A stretch of 8,294 nt of DNA. It comes from Smithella sp. D17 (GTDB lineage Bacteria; Desulfobacterota; Syntrophia; Syntrophales; Smithellaceae). The notes beneath the pieces are model-generated. The model saw nothing but the letters and a program-made list of their open reading frames with translations. It did not search any database and was not told where the DNA came from. Positions 1 through 5,888 of this stretch are shown here, in pieces. The stretch lies in NCBI GenBank assembly GCA_000753945.1, contig JQOA01000007.1, positions 1 to 8,294 on the forward strand, given 5' to 3'. Each line of letters begins with the position of its first letter. Position 1 is the first letter of the stretch. The position numbers were made by a program, and so were the translations under genes.

Positions 1-927
1 AATGGCCGCAAGACAAGAGCCTTCCATATGCATCGTTGCTCCGATGGGGATGATAACTTCGCTTATATCCTTGGGCACGCCGTTTTTATTTGCAGCTTCC
101 AGATTAGCGGGAATTGTTGCCATCGAACTTCCTGTTGCCAAAGCAATAAGCGAGGCCGGAATGATATTGCGCCAAAACCGGCGCACGCCTTCGCCTTTGG
201 CGGCAATAAAAGCATAGATAGTGAAAGCGATAAAGAAATACAAAATAGCTGTCGGGTAATAAAGAACCATCGCCCTGGCGTAAGAACCCAGCAACTCCGG
301 TCCGAAGACACCGGCCAGATAGGCAAAGTAGGCGCAAAGACCGATGGGAGCGTAGTACATGATGAAAGAAACAAGTTTCATCATCACATCGCTTCCCGCA
401 GTCAGGACGTTGGCGAAAGATTTTCCGCGTTCACCTACCGCCGAAGTTGCCAGTCCTGTGAGAATGGCAAAGATAATTAGCGCCAGCATGTTTTTTTTGG
501 ATAATAAATCGGCAAAATCGGAAACAGTAAAAGCCTTCACCATTTGTTCGGAAGCTTTTAAGTGTTCGACATTTACCCCATTGCCTAAATTTACATGAGC
601 GCCTATTGCCGGAGGATATAGAATAACGCCGATGATCATAACCATCGAAGCGATCAGGCCGGTGATTACAAAAACAAAAATCATGGACCCCATTATTTTT
701 CCCAGACGCCGGATGTTGGTCATTCCCGCGACGGCGGAAGAAATGGAAAAGAAAACCAGAGGCACGATCACGGTAAAGAGGAGATTCAGAAAAATATCGC
801 CGAATGGTTTTAAAACAATAGCATCCTTTTGATAGATGATTCCTAAAAATGATCCGATGATAATCGAGATAATCAGGATGATCGAAAAGCCGTATGATTT
901 TATAAATGGAGGCAGTTTTATCTTCAT
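1..927 (-). CDS. Dicarboxylate/amino acid:cation symporter (DAACS/GltP-DctA family), 3' end outside window
   Basis: Inner-membrane secondary transporter predicted to import acidic amino acids or C4-dicarboxylates with Na+ or H+. The reading frame opens at ATG 927 and stays open for 309 codons to the window edge; family members are usually about 400-430 residues, so roughly the last quarter is missing. Visible: an N-terminal hydrophobic helix (about 13-32), several further membrane helices, the serine-rich re-entrant hairpin HP1 (TGSSMATIP, about 265-273) and the TM7 signature region (IPIGATMHMEGS, 293-304). The latter aligns with the NMDGT motif of GltPh-type transporters but reads HMEGS, so the usual Asn and Asp are His and Glu. 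The start lies 5 bases after the stop of the upstream transpeptidase gene, with a weak GAG Shine-Dalgarno inside that gene's last codons, so the two are probably cotranscribed and translationally coupled. Family assignment is firm; the substrate cannot be read from this part. Confidence 0.92.
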   Translation of the reverse strand, partial: MKIKLPPFIKSYGFSIILIISIIIGSFLGIIYQKDAIVLKPFGDIFLNLLFTVIVPLVFFSISSAVAGMTNIRRLGKIMGSMIFVFVITGLIASMVMIIGVILYPPAIGAHVNLGNGVNVEHLKASEQMVKAFTVSDFADLLSKKNMLALIIFAILTGLATSAVGERGKSFANVLTAGSDVMMKLVSFIMYYAPIGLCAYFAYLAGVFGPELLGSYARAMVLYYPTAILYFFIAFTIYAFIAAKGEGVRRFWRNIIPASLIALATGSSMATIPANLEAANKNGVPKDISEVIIPIGATMHMEGSCLAAI

Positions 928-932
928 ATTTT

Positions 933-1724
933 TCACTCAATCACAAAATCAAAACAAGTATCGGGACAGGGTTCGTTTGTCAGGGTGTAGTGCCACCATT
1001 CCTTATCATTATTTGTGATGCCGGTAATGATAAGCGGCGATGCCGCTGGATCGAGCCAGCCCAGAATTTTAATAATGTTTTCTTCGGAAATAGCCACGCA
1101 ACCGGCGGTAGGTATACCTTCACCTTTCCAGATATGTAAAAAGATGGCGCTGCCGTTTCCTTTTATTACAGGGTCCGTATTATACTCAATGACAATTCCA
1201 TACTTGTAAAGATTGTCGTCGCGCTTCATTATTTCGTATGATGTTGATCGTGTTTCAGACTTTTTGACCCAGCGATTGTAATCTTCGGCGTTCGGGTCGT
1301 CAACCCAGATATCGTCAGCTAAAGCCTGCCGGTAGGGCATTTTTGTTTCTATGGTTGAATTATAGCCGAAGGTCATTTTAAGAGGAAAAATGCCGGAAGG
1401 TGTTCTGCCGTCACCCTCTCTTTTTTCCCCTTCAGGCGCAAAGCCGTTTTTCCCGACTACGGCGTCAAAAGGTTCAAAAACGGCCTGCCATTTATTTTCA
1501 CGCTTTTCCATGGCGTAAAGAGTTGTTTTGGTGAGAAAAAGAAAACTATTGTCTCTGACCAGGATAATTTGAGAAGACTGACCGATTCTATTTCCCCGGG
1601 ATATTAAAAAATCTCCGGCATTGAATTTTGTTGCTAAAGGAGCAAAAACACATCCCTGCAGGGATAAAAACGGCAGAAGTATTGAAAATAACAAGGTTAT
1701 TGGTAATGATTTCTTTATCTTCAT
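933..1724 (-). CDS. YkuD-family L,D-transpeptidase lipoprotein with VanX-like C-terminal tail
   Basis: Predicted envelope enzyme of 263 residues that forms or exchanges L,D-peptide bonds on peptidoglycan stem peptides, or attaches proteins to them. Residues 1-24 are a lipoprotein signal peptide (KIKK, hydrophobic core, lipobox LQGC) with acylated Cys25. The YkuD domain spans roughly 50-236: GDGRTPSGIFPL (104-115), then the catalytic region with His197 (FLHIW) and nucleophile Cys209 (TAGCVAI). After the domain's usual end (PLIITG, 230-235) comes an extra tail with EWWHYTL (242-248) and EPCPDTCFDF (251-260), which resembles the C-terminus of VanX-type D-Ala-D-Ala dipeptidases. The matching N-terminal zinc motif (SxHxxGxAxD) is absent, so dipeptidase activity is not expected. 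An in-frame TTG at 1760 would add 12 residues, but ATG 1724 puts the signal peptide at the N-terminus. It is the first gene of a two-gene operon with the symporter. The enzyme family is clear; the tail's function is unknown. Confidence 0.9.
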   Translation of the reverse strand: MKIKKSLPITLLFSILLPFLSLQGCVFAPLATKFNAGDFLISRGNRIGQSSQIILVRDNSFLFLTKTTLYAMEKRENKWQAVFEPFDAVVGKNGFAPEGEKREGDGRTPSGIFPLKMTFGYNSTIETKMPYRQALADDIWVDDPNAEDYNRWVKKSETRSTSYEIMKRDDNLYKYGIVIEYNTDPVIKGNGSAIFLHIWKGEGIPTAGCVAISEENIIKILGWLDPAASPLIITGITNNDKEWWHYTLTNEPCPDTCFDFVIE

Positions 1725-1756
1725 AGAATCATTAATTCTTTTAGGATTTGGACTAT

Positions 1757-1785
1757 ACAATATGGCAAAAATATAAAAAAATCAA
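1757..1785 (-). promoter_or_regulatory. Possible sigma70 promoter for the transpeptidase-symporter operon
   Basis: On the minus strand TTGATT (1785-1780) and TATTGT (1762-1757) are separated by 17 bases in an AT-rich stretch. The -35 box matches 4 of 6 consensus bases and the -10 box 4 of 6. Transcription would start near 1750, downstream of the in-frame TTG at 1760, which fits translation from ATG 1724. AT-rich DNA yields such matches by chance, so this is tentative. Confidence 0.3.
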
Positions 1786-1805
1786 GTAATAACGTGGTAT
1801 CTTGA

Positions 1806-2105
1806 CATCCTTACTCCGTAAGTGGATATGAAATATTGAAGGATGTTGAATCTCCCTGGTCTCTGGCGGAGATTGTCTATCAGCACCATGAGCGGATGGA
1901 CGGCTCCGGCTACCCAAGAAATCTGAAAGGTGATGAAATTATCATGGAAGCCCGCATTTTGTCCGTGGCAGATGTAGTGGAGGCCATGGCTTCCCATCGT
2001 CCTTATCGTGCGGCTTTGGGTATTGAGGCTGCCCTTGAAGAGATCAAGAAAAATAAAGGAACTCTTTACGATGACGCTGTCGCCGATGCCTGCCTGATGT
2101 TATCA
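1806..2105 (+). pseudogene. 5'-truncated HD-GYP domain fragment (c-di-GMP phosphodiesterase-type)
   Basis: Translation from about 1806 reads HPYSVSGYEILKD, then QHHERMDGSGYP, EARILSVADVVEAMASHRPY and a final VADACLML. These are the C-terminal blocks of HD-GYP domains, including the GYP-bearing HHERxDGSGYP motif. The N-terminal half with the first HD(xGK) metal ligands and any sensor domain is missing: the frame is closed by TGA at 1803-1805, and the DNA before it is unrelated AT-rich sequence. HD-GYP proteins usually end shortly after the DACLxLF block, so the fragment reaches almost to the natural C-terminus. Past 2105 this frame runs on without recognisable homology. A shifted frame from 2096 reads DVIKLVGEYEDGGFFRKGF, which may be the true end after a frameshift, but that is uncertain. 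Only a TTG (1836) could start it and no good ribosome site precedes it. It is best read as a relic at a recombination boundary. Confidence 0.8.
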
Positions 2106-2252
2106 AGCTTGTCGGCGAGTACGAGGATGGTGGCTTCTTCAGAAAGGGTTTTCAGCATCCCTATGGTATGTGTCTTCCGGTTTTCCCACGTATTATCTTT
2201 GTCCGCGATACTAGACCCCACAAAAATATCAGATACTTTCTTGAATTTCCGC
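2106..2252. other. Intergenic stretch before the efflux operon
   Basis: No supported gene, hairpin terminator or RNA was found here. One frame (2096-2275) stays open and may be the frameshifted end of the HD-GYP relic, but its residues match nothing I recognise. Confidence 0.4.
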
Positions 2253-2281
2253 TTGACAAGAGACGTTCTGTTTAATATTAT
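2253..2281 (+). promoter_or_regulatory. Strong sigma70-type promoter of the tetR-efflux operon
   Basis: A perfect -35 box TTGACA (2253-2258) and a -10 box TATTAT (2276-2281, 5 of 6) are separated by exactly 17 bases. The expected transcription start is near 2288, about 70 bases before the regulator's ATG. No other plus-strand promoter of similar quality is seen up to 5885, so this probably drives the whole operon. Confidence 0.75.
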
Positions 2282-2288
2282 GAATCGT

Positions 2289-2312
2289 ACGTCATTATTT
2301 ATAATGTAACGT
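2289..2312. promoter_or_regulatory. Inverted repeat, candidate TetR operator
   Basis: A perfect 6-base inverted repeat CATTAT-TT-ATAATG lies at 2293-2306. It is flanked by ACGT on both sides (2289-2292 and 2309-2312), with two extra bases (TA) in the right arm. Outside it, TGAA (2281-2284) and TTCA (2317-2320) extend the imperfect dyad to about 40 bases. It covers the predicted transcription start just after the -10 box. Bound protein there would block initiation, the usual arrangement for autorepressing TetR-family regulators. That the downstream TetR protein binds it is inferred from position and symmetry only. Confidence 0.55.
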
Positions 2313-2357
2313 CGTTTTCACGGTATCTGACAACGCTAAGCATACGGAGGTCAAGCA

Positions 2358-2978
2358 ATGCAAGAAGAGAAGCCCCCCAGGCGGGAAAGAGAGAAATTAC
2401 GGCAACGTCAAGAGATGCTCGCGGTCGCCCTCAATCTCTTCTCGGAGAAAGGATATCACAACGTCTCCATGCACGAAGTTGCGGAAAGAGCCGAATTTGC
2501 CATCGGAACGCTTTACAAGTTCTTCAGGAACAAGGAGGACCTGTACAAGGCCCTCATAATGGAAATGGCAGCGGAATACCACAATGCTCTGAGCAGCGTC
2601 CTTTCAAGGCAAGGTGATATTCTAACTATTCTCAACGACTACATTTCGGCCAAGATGGGAATCTTTGACGGCAACCTTGCCACTTTGCGGCTTTATTTTG
2701 CTGAAACACGGGGTGCGAGTTTCAACATCAAGGCCGGTCTCGATAAGGACATTCGCAAGCTTTATGACAAACTGGTAAGGCAACTGGCTTTAACATTGAA
2801 AAAGGGCATCCGCGAAAATGTGCTCCGCAAGAAAGACCCCTACTATATGGCCGTGGCCTTGGAAGGCATTACCAATGCTTTTCTTTTTTACGGGCTTGAA
2901 GATCCGGATCGGCATTCCTACGAGGCAAACGTCTCGTTGATCAGGGACATGTTTTTCAAAGGAGTTTTGGCCAAATGA
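2358..2978 (+). CDS. TetR/AcrR-family transcriptional regulator
   Basis: A 206-residue DNA-binding repressor, normal length for the family. The N-terminal TetR domain spans about 15-62: helix 1 EMLAVALNLFSEKGY, then the helix-turn-helix from about V36 to F56 (VSMHEVAERAEFAIGTLYKFF), closed by the typical RNKEDLYKAL. The remaining two thirds form the helical ligand-binding and dimerisation part, which is not conserved enough to name an inducer. The start is well set: GGAGG at 2346-2350 sits 7 bases before ATG 2358. It is the first gene of the efflux operon, and its stop overlaps the next start by ATGA (2975-2978). With a palindrome over its own promoter, it probably represses the whole operon, itself included, and releases DNA when it binds a pump substrate. 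Family is certain; regulatory target is inferred from context. Confidence 0.95.
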   Translation: MQEEKPPRREREKLRQRQEMLAVALNLFSEKGYHNVSMHEVAERAEFAIGTLYKFFRNKEDLYKALIMEMAAEYHNALSSVLSRQGDILTILNDYISAKMGIFDGNLATLRLYFAETRGASFNIKAGLDKDIRKLYDKLVRQLALTLKKGIRENVLRKKDPYYMAVALEGITNAFLFYGLEDPDRHSYEANVSLIRDMFFKGVLAK

Positions 2979-4447
2979 GAAAAACGCTAGAGTTGAGCAC
3001 TTGCTTCACGGTTCTGCTTCTGGCTGGGGGCGGATTGCTTCTGGCAGGTTGTGCTTCTGTGCGCGCTCCTGCCTATTTACCGCACAGCTATTCGACAGCG
3101 ACTGCCGGGTTATCGCCAGAAATGCAAAGTGATTTTACCTCGTCTCCCAATGAGCTGCTTCGGAGATTCGAAAGGAACGGGCGTCTGTACCTGTCGCTGA
3201 ATGATTGCCTGCTGATTGCGTCGCATCGCAGCCACGACATCCTTCTCACCCAAGAAGCCCTTAGTCAAGCCGAGGAAAAGATAACTCAAGCCAGGGCGGC
3301 CATGCTTCCTTTTTTGGGGGCGGAGGCATCCTACGCACGACTGGACAAGGAACTGAGTTTTGCAATGGGACCGCAATCACTGACCTTTATGGACCGCGAT
3401 CTTTACAAGGCGGGGATCGTAATCCAGCAGCCCATTTTCCTGGGCGGCCGGCTGGATGCGGCGCACAAGGCAGCGCAGTATTCGCGGGACGCCCAGGCCC
3501 AAGGGAAAAAAGCCATCGAAGAGGAACTCACTTTCCAGGTTACGCGCGCTTACCGGACCGTGCAGGTGGCCGAGGCATTTCAGAAAGTCGCCGCAGAGGC
3601 CCACGATCTACTTGCAGCACACGAACACGATGTTACCATACTGGTGGAAAAGGGAGCGAATCCGGAAATCGACCTTCTGCGCACCCGCACGGAATTGGCC
3701 AATACCCGAACGGAGCTGAATGCGGCCGATAACGCAGTTGATTTGGCTCACTCTGCCCTGAAAAACTTGCTGGTCATCCCACTTGAAGAATCGGTCAGTT
3801 TGACAGAGGCCTTGGGGCGGCCTCTGAAGCCGGAAGACGATCTTTCTCATCTCACCAAATTGGCCCTCGATCGACGTCCGGAGATTTCGGCAATCACTTT
3901 CAAAATTGCCGCTGTAGAGCAGGGGCTCAGGGCGGCGAAAGGAGAATATATGCCTTCCGTTGCCCTGGAAGGGCGATACGAATACATGAAAGGCGATACC
4001 CGGGATCTGGAAGGTGGAGACCACTGGACGGTTGGAATGGTGGCGCAGCTTCCCCTCTGGAATTGGGGGAAGACAGGGGCCAGGGTCAGAGAGGCGAGCT
4101 CCCAACTTGCACAGGCAAGAATTGAGCATGATAAAACAAAAGACCGCATTCGGCTTGAGGTGCGCCAGGCCTTTCTCAACCTTGGGAAAGCGGAAAAGAA
4201 TATCGAGGCGGCCGAGAGTGCGCTAAAGACGGCCAGGGAGGCCTATCGCCACGCACGGGTCAGATACCGGGCGGGAGAAGGCACAAATACCGATGTGTTG
4301 GATGTCCGGACGTCCTTGACTCGAACTGAAGCGACTCACACCCAGGCTCTTTATGACTACAACGTTGCGCTCGCTGCCATTCAGAGAGCAGTGGGTGCAA
4401 AGGTCGTGAAGGAATCTGACATCAAGGGAGAGGAACCTGCCAAATGA
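2975..4447 (+). CDS. TolC-type outer-membrane efflux lipoprotein (OMF family)
   Basis: Outer-membrane channel of a tripartite pump, 490 residues, a usual length. The N-terminus has a signal peptide ending in a lipobox LAGC with acylated Cys26, so the trimer is probably lipid-anchored as in OprM-like factors. Two OEP repeats follow: the first about 75-270, with helices (LLTQEALSQAEEKITQARAA) and beta strands around GIVIQQPIFLGGRLDAA; the second about 285-475, with the matching VGMVAQLPLWNWGKTGARV strand segment and a long helix ending in YRAGEGTNTDVLDVRTSL. These duplicated strand-helix units are the TolC fold. AAAGGAG at 2958-2964 precedes ATG 2975 by 10 bases. The start overlaps the tetR stop by 4 bases and the stop overlaps the adaptor start by 4 bases. 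Closely related channels occur with nodulation or multidrug pumps; the substrate cannot be deduced. Confidence 0.94.
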   Translation: MRKTLELSTCFTVLLLAGGGLLLAGCASVRAPAYLPHSYSTATAGLSPEMQSDFTSSPNELLRRFERNGRLYLSLNDCLLIASHRSHDILLTQEALSQAEEKITQARAAMLPFLGAEASYARLDKELSFAMGPQSLTFMDRDLYKAGIVIQQPIFLGGRLDAAHKAAQYSRDAQAQGKKAIEEELTFQVTRAYRTVQVAEAFQKVAAEAHDLLAAHEHDVTILVEKGANPEIDLLRTRTELANTRTELNAADNAVDLAHSALKNLLVIPLEESVSLTEALGRPLKPEDDLSHLTKLALDRRPEISAITFKIAAVEQGLRAAKGEYMPSVALEGRYEYMKGDTRDLEGGDHWTVGMVAQLPLWNWGKTGARVREASSQLAQARIEHDKTKDRIRLEVRQAFLNLGKAEKNIEAAESALKTAREAYRHARVRYRAGEGTNTDVLDVRTSLTRTEATHTQALYDYNVALAAIQRAVGAKVVKESDIKGEEPAK

Positions 4448-5646
4448 AGCGAAAATCAGCATATATCATGATTGCCGTTTCCGTTGTTGTAATTGCAATC
4501 ATTGTGTTTCAAGTTTTCAGCAAACAAAAGCAAAAAGACATCGATGTGCAGGCGGTCGATAAAGCGCTGCCGGTCACAATCGCGGCTGTTGTTCAACATG
4601 AGTTTCGCGAAGAGATCAGTGCTGTCGGCACGCTGAAAGCCCGAGAGGTAAGCCCGCTGAGTCCCAAAGTGGCAGGGACCGTAACAGGGGTTCTGGTTGA
4701 TGTCGGGGATCGCGTTAAAAGCGGTCAGGTCGTGATCCGATTGGACAGGACGAACCTCGATCTTGCGGTCAAACAGGTGCGGGCAGCCCTTGCGGCTGCG
4801 GAAGCAGCGATTCTACAGGCTAACGCTCAGTTTGAACGGGCCGAGAAGGATTACATCAGAGCAACGGAACTGCTGAAAGAAAGGGTCATTCCGCAAAGCC
4901 GCTTTGATGCGGTGGAGGCGGCCTTTAAAACCGCCAGGGAGACAGTATCTTCTGTTACGGCACAACGTAACCAGGCAAAGGCCGCCTTGGGTTCCGCCCT
5001 GGAACATCTCAACGATACCGACATCCGCTCACCGATTACCGGCGCCGTCGTGGAAAGAAATGTGGAAATAGGTCAGGCGGTTGCGCCCGGAGTCCAACTC
5101 CTTCGTATTGTGGATCAGACATCTCTGAAAGCGGATATCGATTTGCCCGAGGGAGACATCGGGCGCGTTGCCATTGAAGCCACTGCCATGATCACGGTTG
5201 ATTCTTTTCCAGGAGAGGAGTTCTCCGGAAAAGTGATTGTTATCAATCCGATGGTGGATCGTCAGACGCGCACCTTTCGCGTGAGGATTCAAGTGCCCAA
5301 TCAGGCGGGCAAGCTCGTGGACGGGATGTTTGCCAAGGTGAAGTTGTTCATGGGCAAACGACGGACCCTTTCCGTCCCGCGCGATGCCCTGCAGCGCCTC
5401 CCTGGAAGCGGCACGTATTACGTCTTCGTTGTGGACGGAAAAAAGGCGGTTAGGCGAACCCTTCAGGTGGGCGTCATAGAGGAACAACTCGCTGAAGTGC
5501 GTGATGGTTTGGCTCACGGCGAAAAGGTGGTCACCAGCGGAGCGGGTCGATTGCGTACCGGCGCTGAGATAATCGTGCGGGATCTTACGAACAAGAATGA
5601 AACGGATAAGTCCCAGGGGTCAACTTCTCAAGAAGATCGGCGGTGA
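4444..5646 (+). CDS. RND efflux periplasmic adaptor subunit (membrane fusion protein)
   Basis: A 400-residue adaptor that bridges the RND pump and the outer-membrane channel in the periplasm. Residues 7-25 form one uncleaved-looking hydrophobic anchor with no lipobox Cys, so it is probably held in the inner membrane by this helix. The first lipoyl half is about 60-101 (SPKVAGTVTGVLVDVGDRV), the alpha-helical hairpin about 102-190, and the second lipoyl half near 193-224 (DIRSPITGAVVERNVEIG). Beta-barrel (about 226-302) and membrane-proximal (about 303-380) domains follow, with FPGEEFSGKV and RTFRVRIQVPN typical of the family. At the hairpin tip, Arg139 and Leu143 fit the RLS docking motif of AcrA-like adaptors, but the Ser position is Pro150. 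GGAGAGGA just upstream is the likely ribosome site. ATG 4444 overlaps the channel gene's stop by ATGA; the stop overlaps a GTG start of the next small frame. Confidence 0.94.
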   Translation: MKRKSAYIMIAVSVVVIAIIVFQVFSKQKQKDIDVQAVDKALPVTIAAVVQHEFREEISAVGTLKAREVSPLSPKVAGTVTGVLVDVGDRVKSGQVVIRLDRTNLDLAVKQVRAALAAAEAAILQANAQFERAEKDYIRATELLKERVIPQSRFDAVEAAFKTARETVSSVTAQRNQAKAALGSALEHLNDTDIRSPITGAVVERNVEIGQAVAPGVQLLRIVDQTSLKADIDLPEGDIGRVAIEATAMITVDSFPGEEFSGKVIVINPMVDRQTRTFRVRIQVPNQAGKLVDGMFAKVKLFMGKRRTLSVPRDALQRLPGSGTYYVFVVDGKKAVRRTLQVGVIEEQLAEVRDGLAHGEKVVTSGAGRLRTGAEIIVRDLTNKNETDKSQGSTSQEDRR

Positions 5647-5888
5647 GTATGTCAGACCATAACTCGGGTTTTCCGAAAAATATCGGTCTGGCGCTGGGCA
5701 GCGGTTCCGCGCGGGGATGGGCCCATATCGGTGTAATACGGGCGCTGGCCGACGCAGGCATAGAAGTCAAGTGTATAGCCGGAACCAGCATTGGTTCTTT
5801 GGTAGGGGCCGCGTTTGCCCTCAACGATATGGAACAGGAACTTCGTTTTTTCGAAACAAATGAATACGAAGGGGTGCATCAAGTATGA
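5643..5888 (+). pseudogene. Truncated patatin-like phospholipase (RssA/NTE-like) fragment within the efflux operon
   Basis: Eighty-one codons matching only the N-terminal part of bacterial patatin-like phospholipases, which are normally about 250-320 residues. Present are the oxyanion glycine loop GLALGSGSARGWAH (15-28) and the nucleophile elbow GTSIGS with Ser49 (47-52). After about residue 59 (GAAFA) homology ends; the last ~20 residues (from LNDMEQELRFF) are unfamiliar, and the catalytic Asp (DGG/DGA) region is missing. A lipase activity is therefore not expected. Start GTG 5643 overlaps the adaptor stop (GTGA) and has AAGAAG 7 bases before it; ATG 5649 is the alternative. The stop overlaps the pump's ATG (5885-5888). 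The intact frame and exact overlaps argue that it is translated and may couple pump synthesis to the adaptor. It could be an internal-deletion relic or a repurposed small protein. The patatin identity is firm; the role is open. Confidence 0.82.
5869..5874 (+). promoter_or_regulatory. Ribosome binding site of the RND pump gene, inside the patatin fragment
   Basis: AAGGGG lies 10 bases before ATG 5885 and within the last codons of the patatin fragment. It supports the ATG 5885 start and means the 3' end of the small frame is needed for pump translation. Confidence 0.55.

Noticed and set aside
28..480. Plus-strand frame of 150 codons opposite the symporter
   Set aside because: Antisense shadow; no domain, no ribosome site, low-quality composition.
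431..940. Open frame of 169 codons on the minus strand overlapping the symporter start
   Set aside because: It is the symporter DNA read in another frame; the product is basic and lacks any recognisable domain, whereas the frame from ATG 927 gives a clear DAACS protein.
1725..1760. Twelve-residue N-terminal extension of the transpeptidase from TTG 1760
   Set aside because: It would precede the lipoprotein signal peptide with a polar stretch, and the codon lies in the predicted -10 region; ATG 1724 gives a normal signal.
1782..1805. Short inverted repeat TCAAG...CTTGA near the HD-GYP breakpoint as a recombination or attachment site
   Set aside because: Only 5-base arms with a 14-base spacer; expected by chance, with no direct-repeat partner or integrase nearby.
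1802..1832. TTGACA at 1802-1807 as a promoter reading into the HD-GYP fragment
   Set aside because: No acceptable -10 box lies at 16-18 bases (best TATGAA at 19), and there is no intact gene to express.
1836..2309. Complete gene from TTG 1836 to 2309
   Set aside because: HD-GYP homology starts before the TTG at about 1806 and stops near 2105; the rest has no homology and runs through the efflux promoter, so it is a fragment rather than a gene.
3608..4129. Antisense open frame of 173 codons in the outer-membrane factor gene
   Set aside because: Shadow of the plus-strand channel gene; no recognisable protein features.
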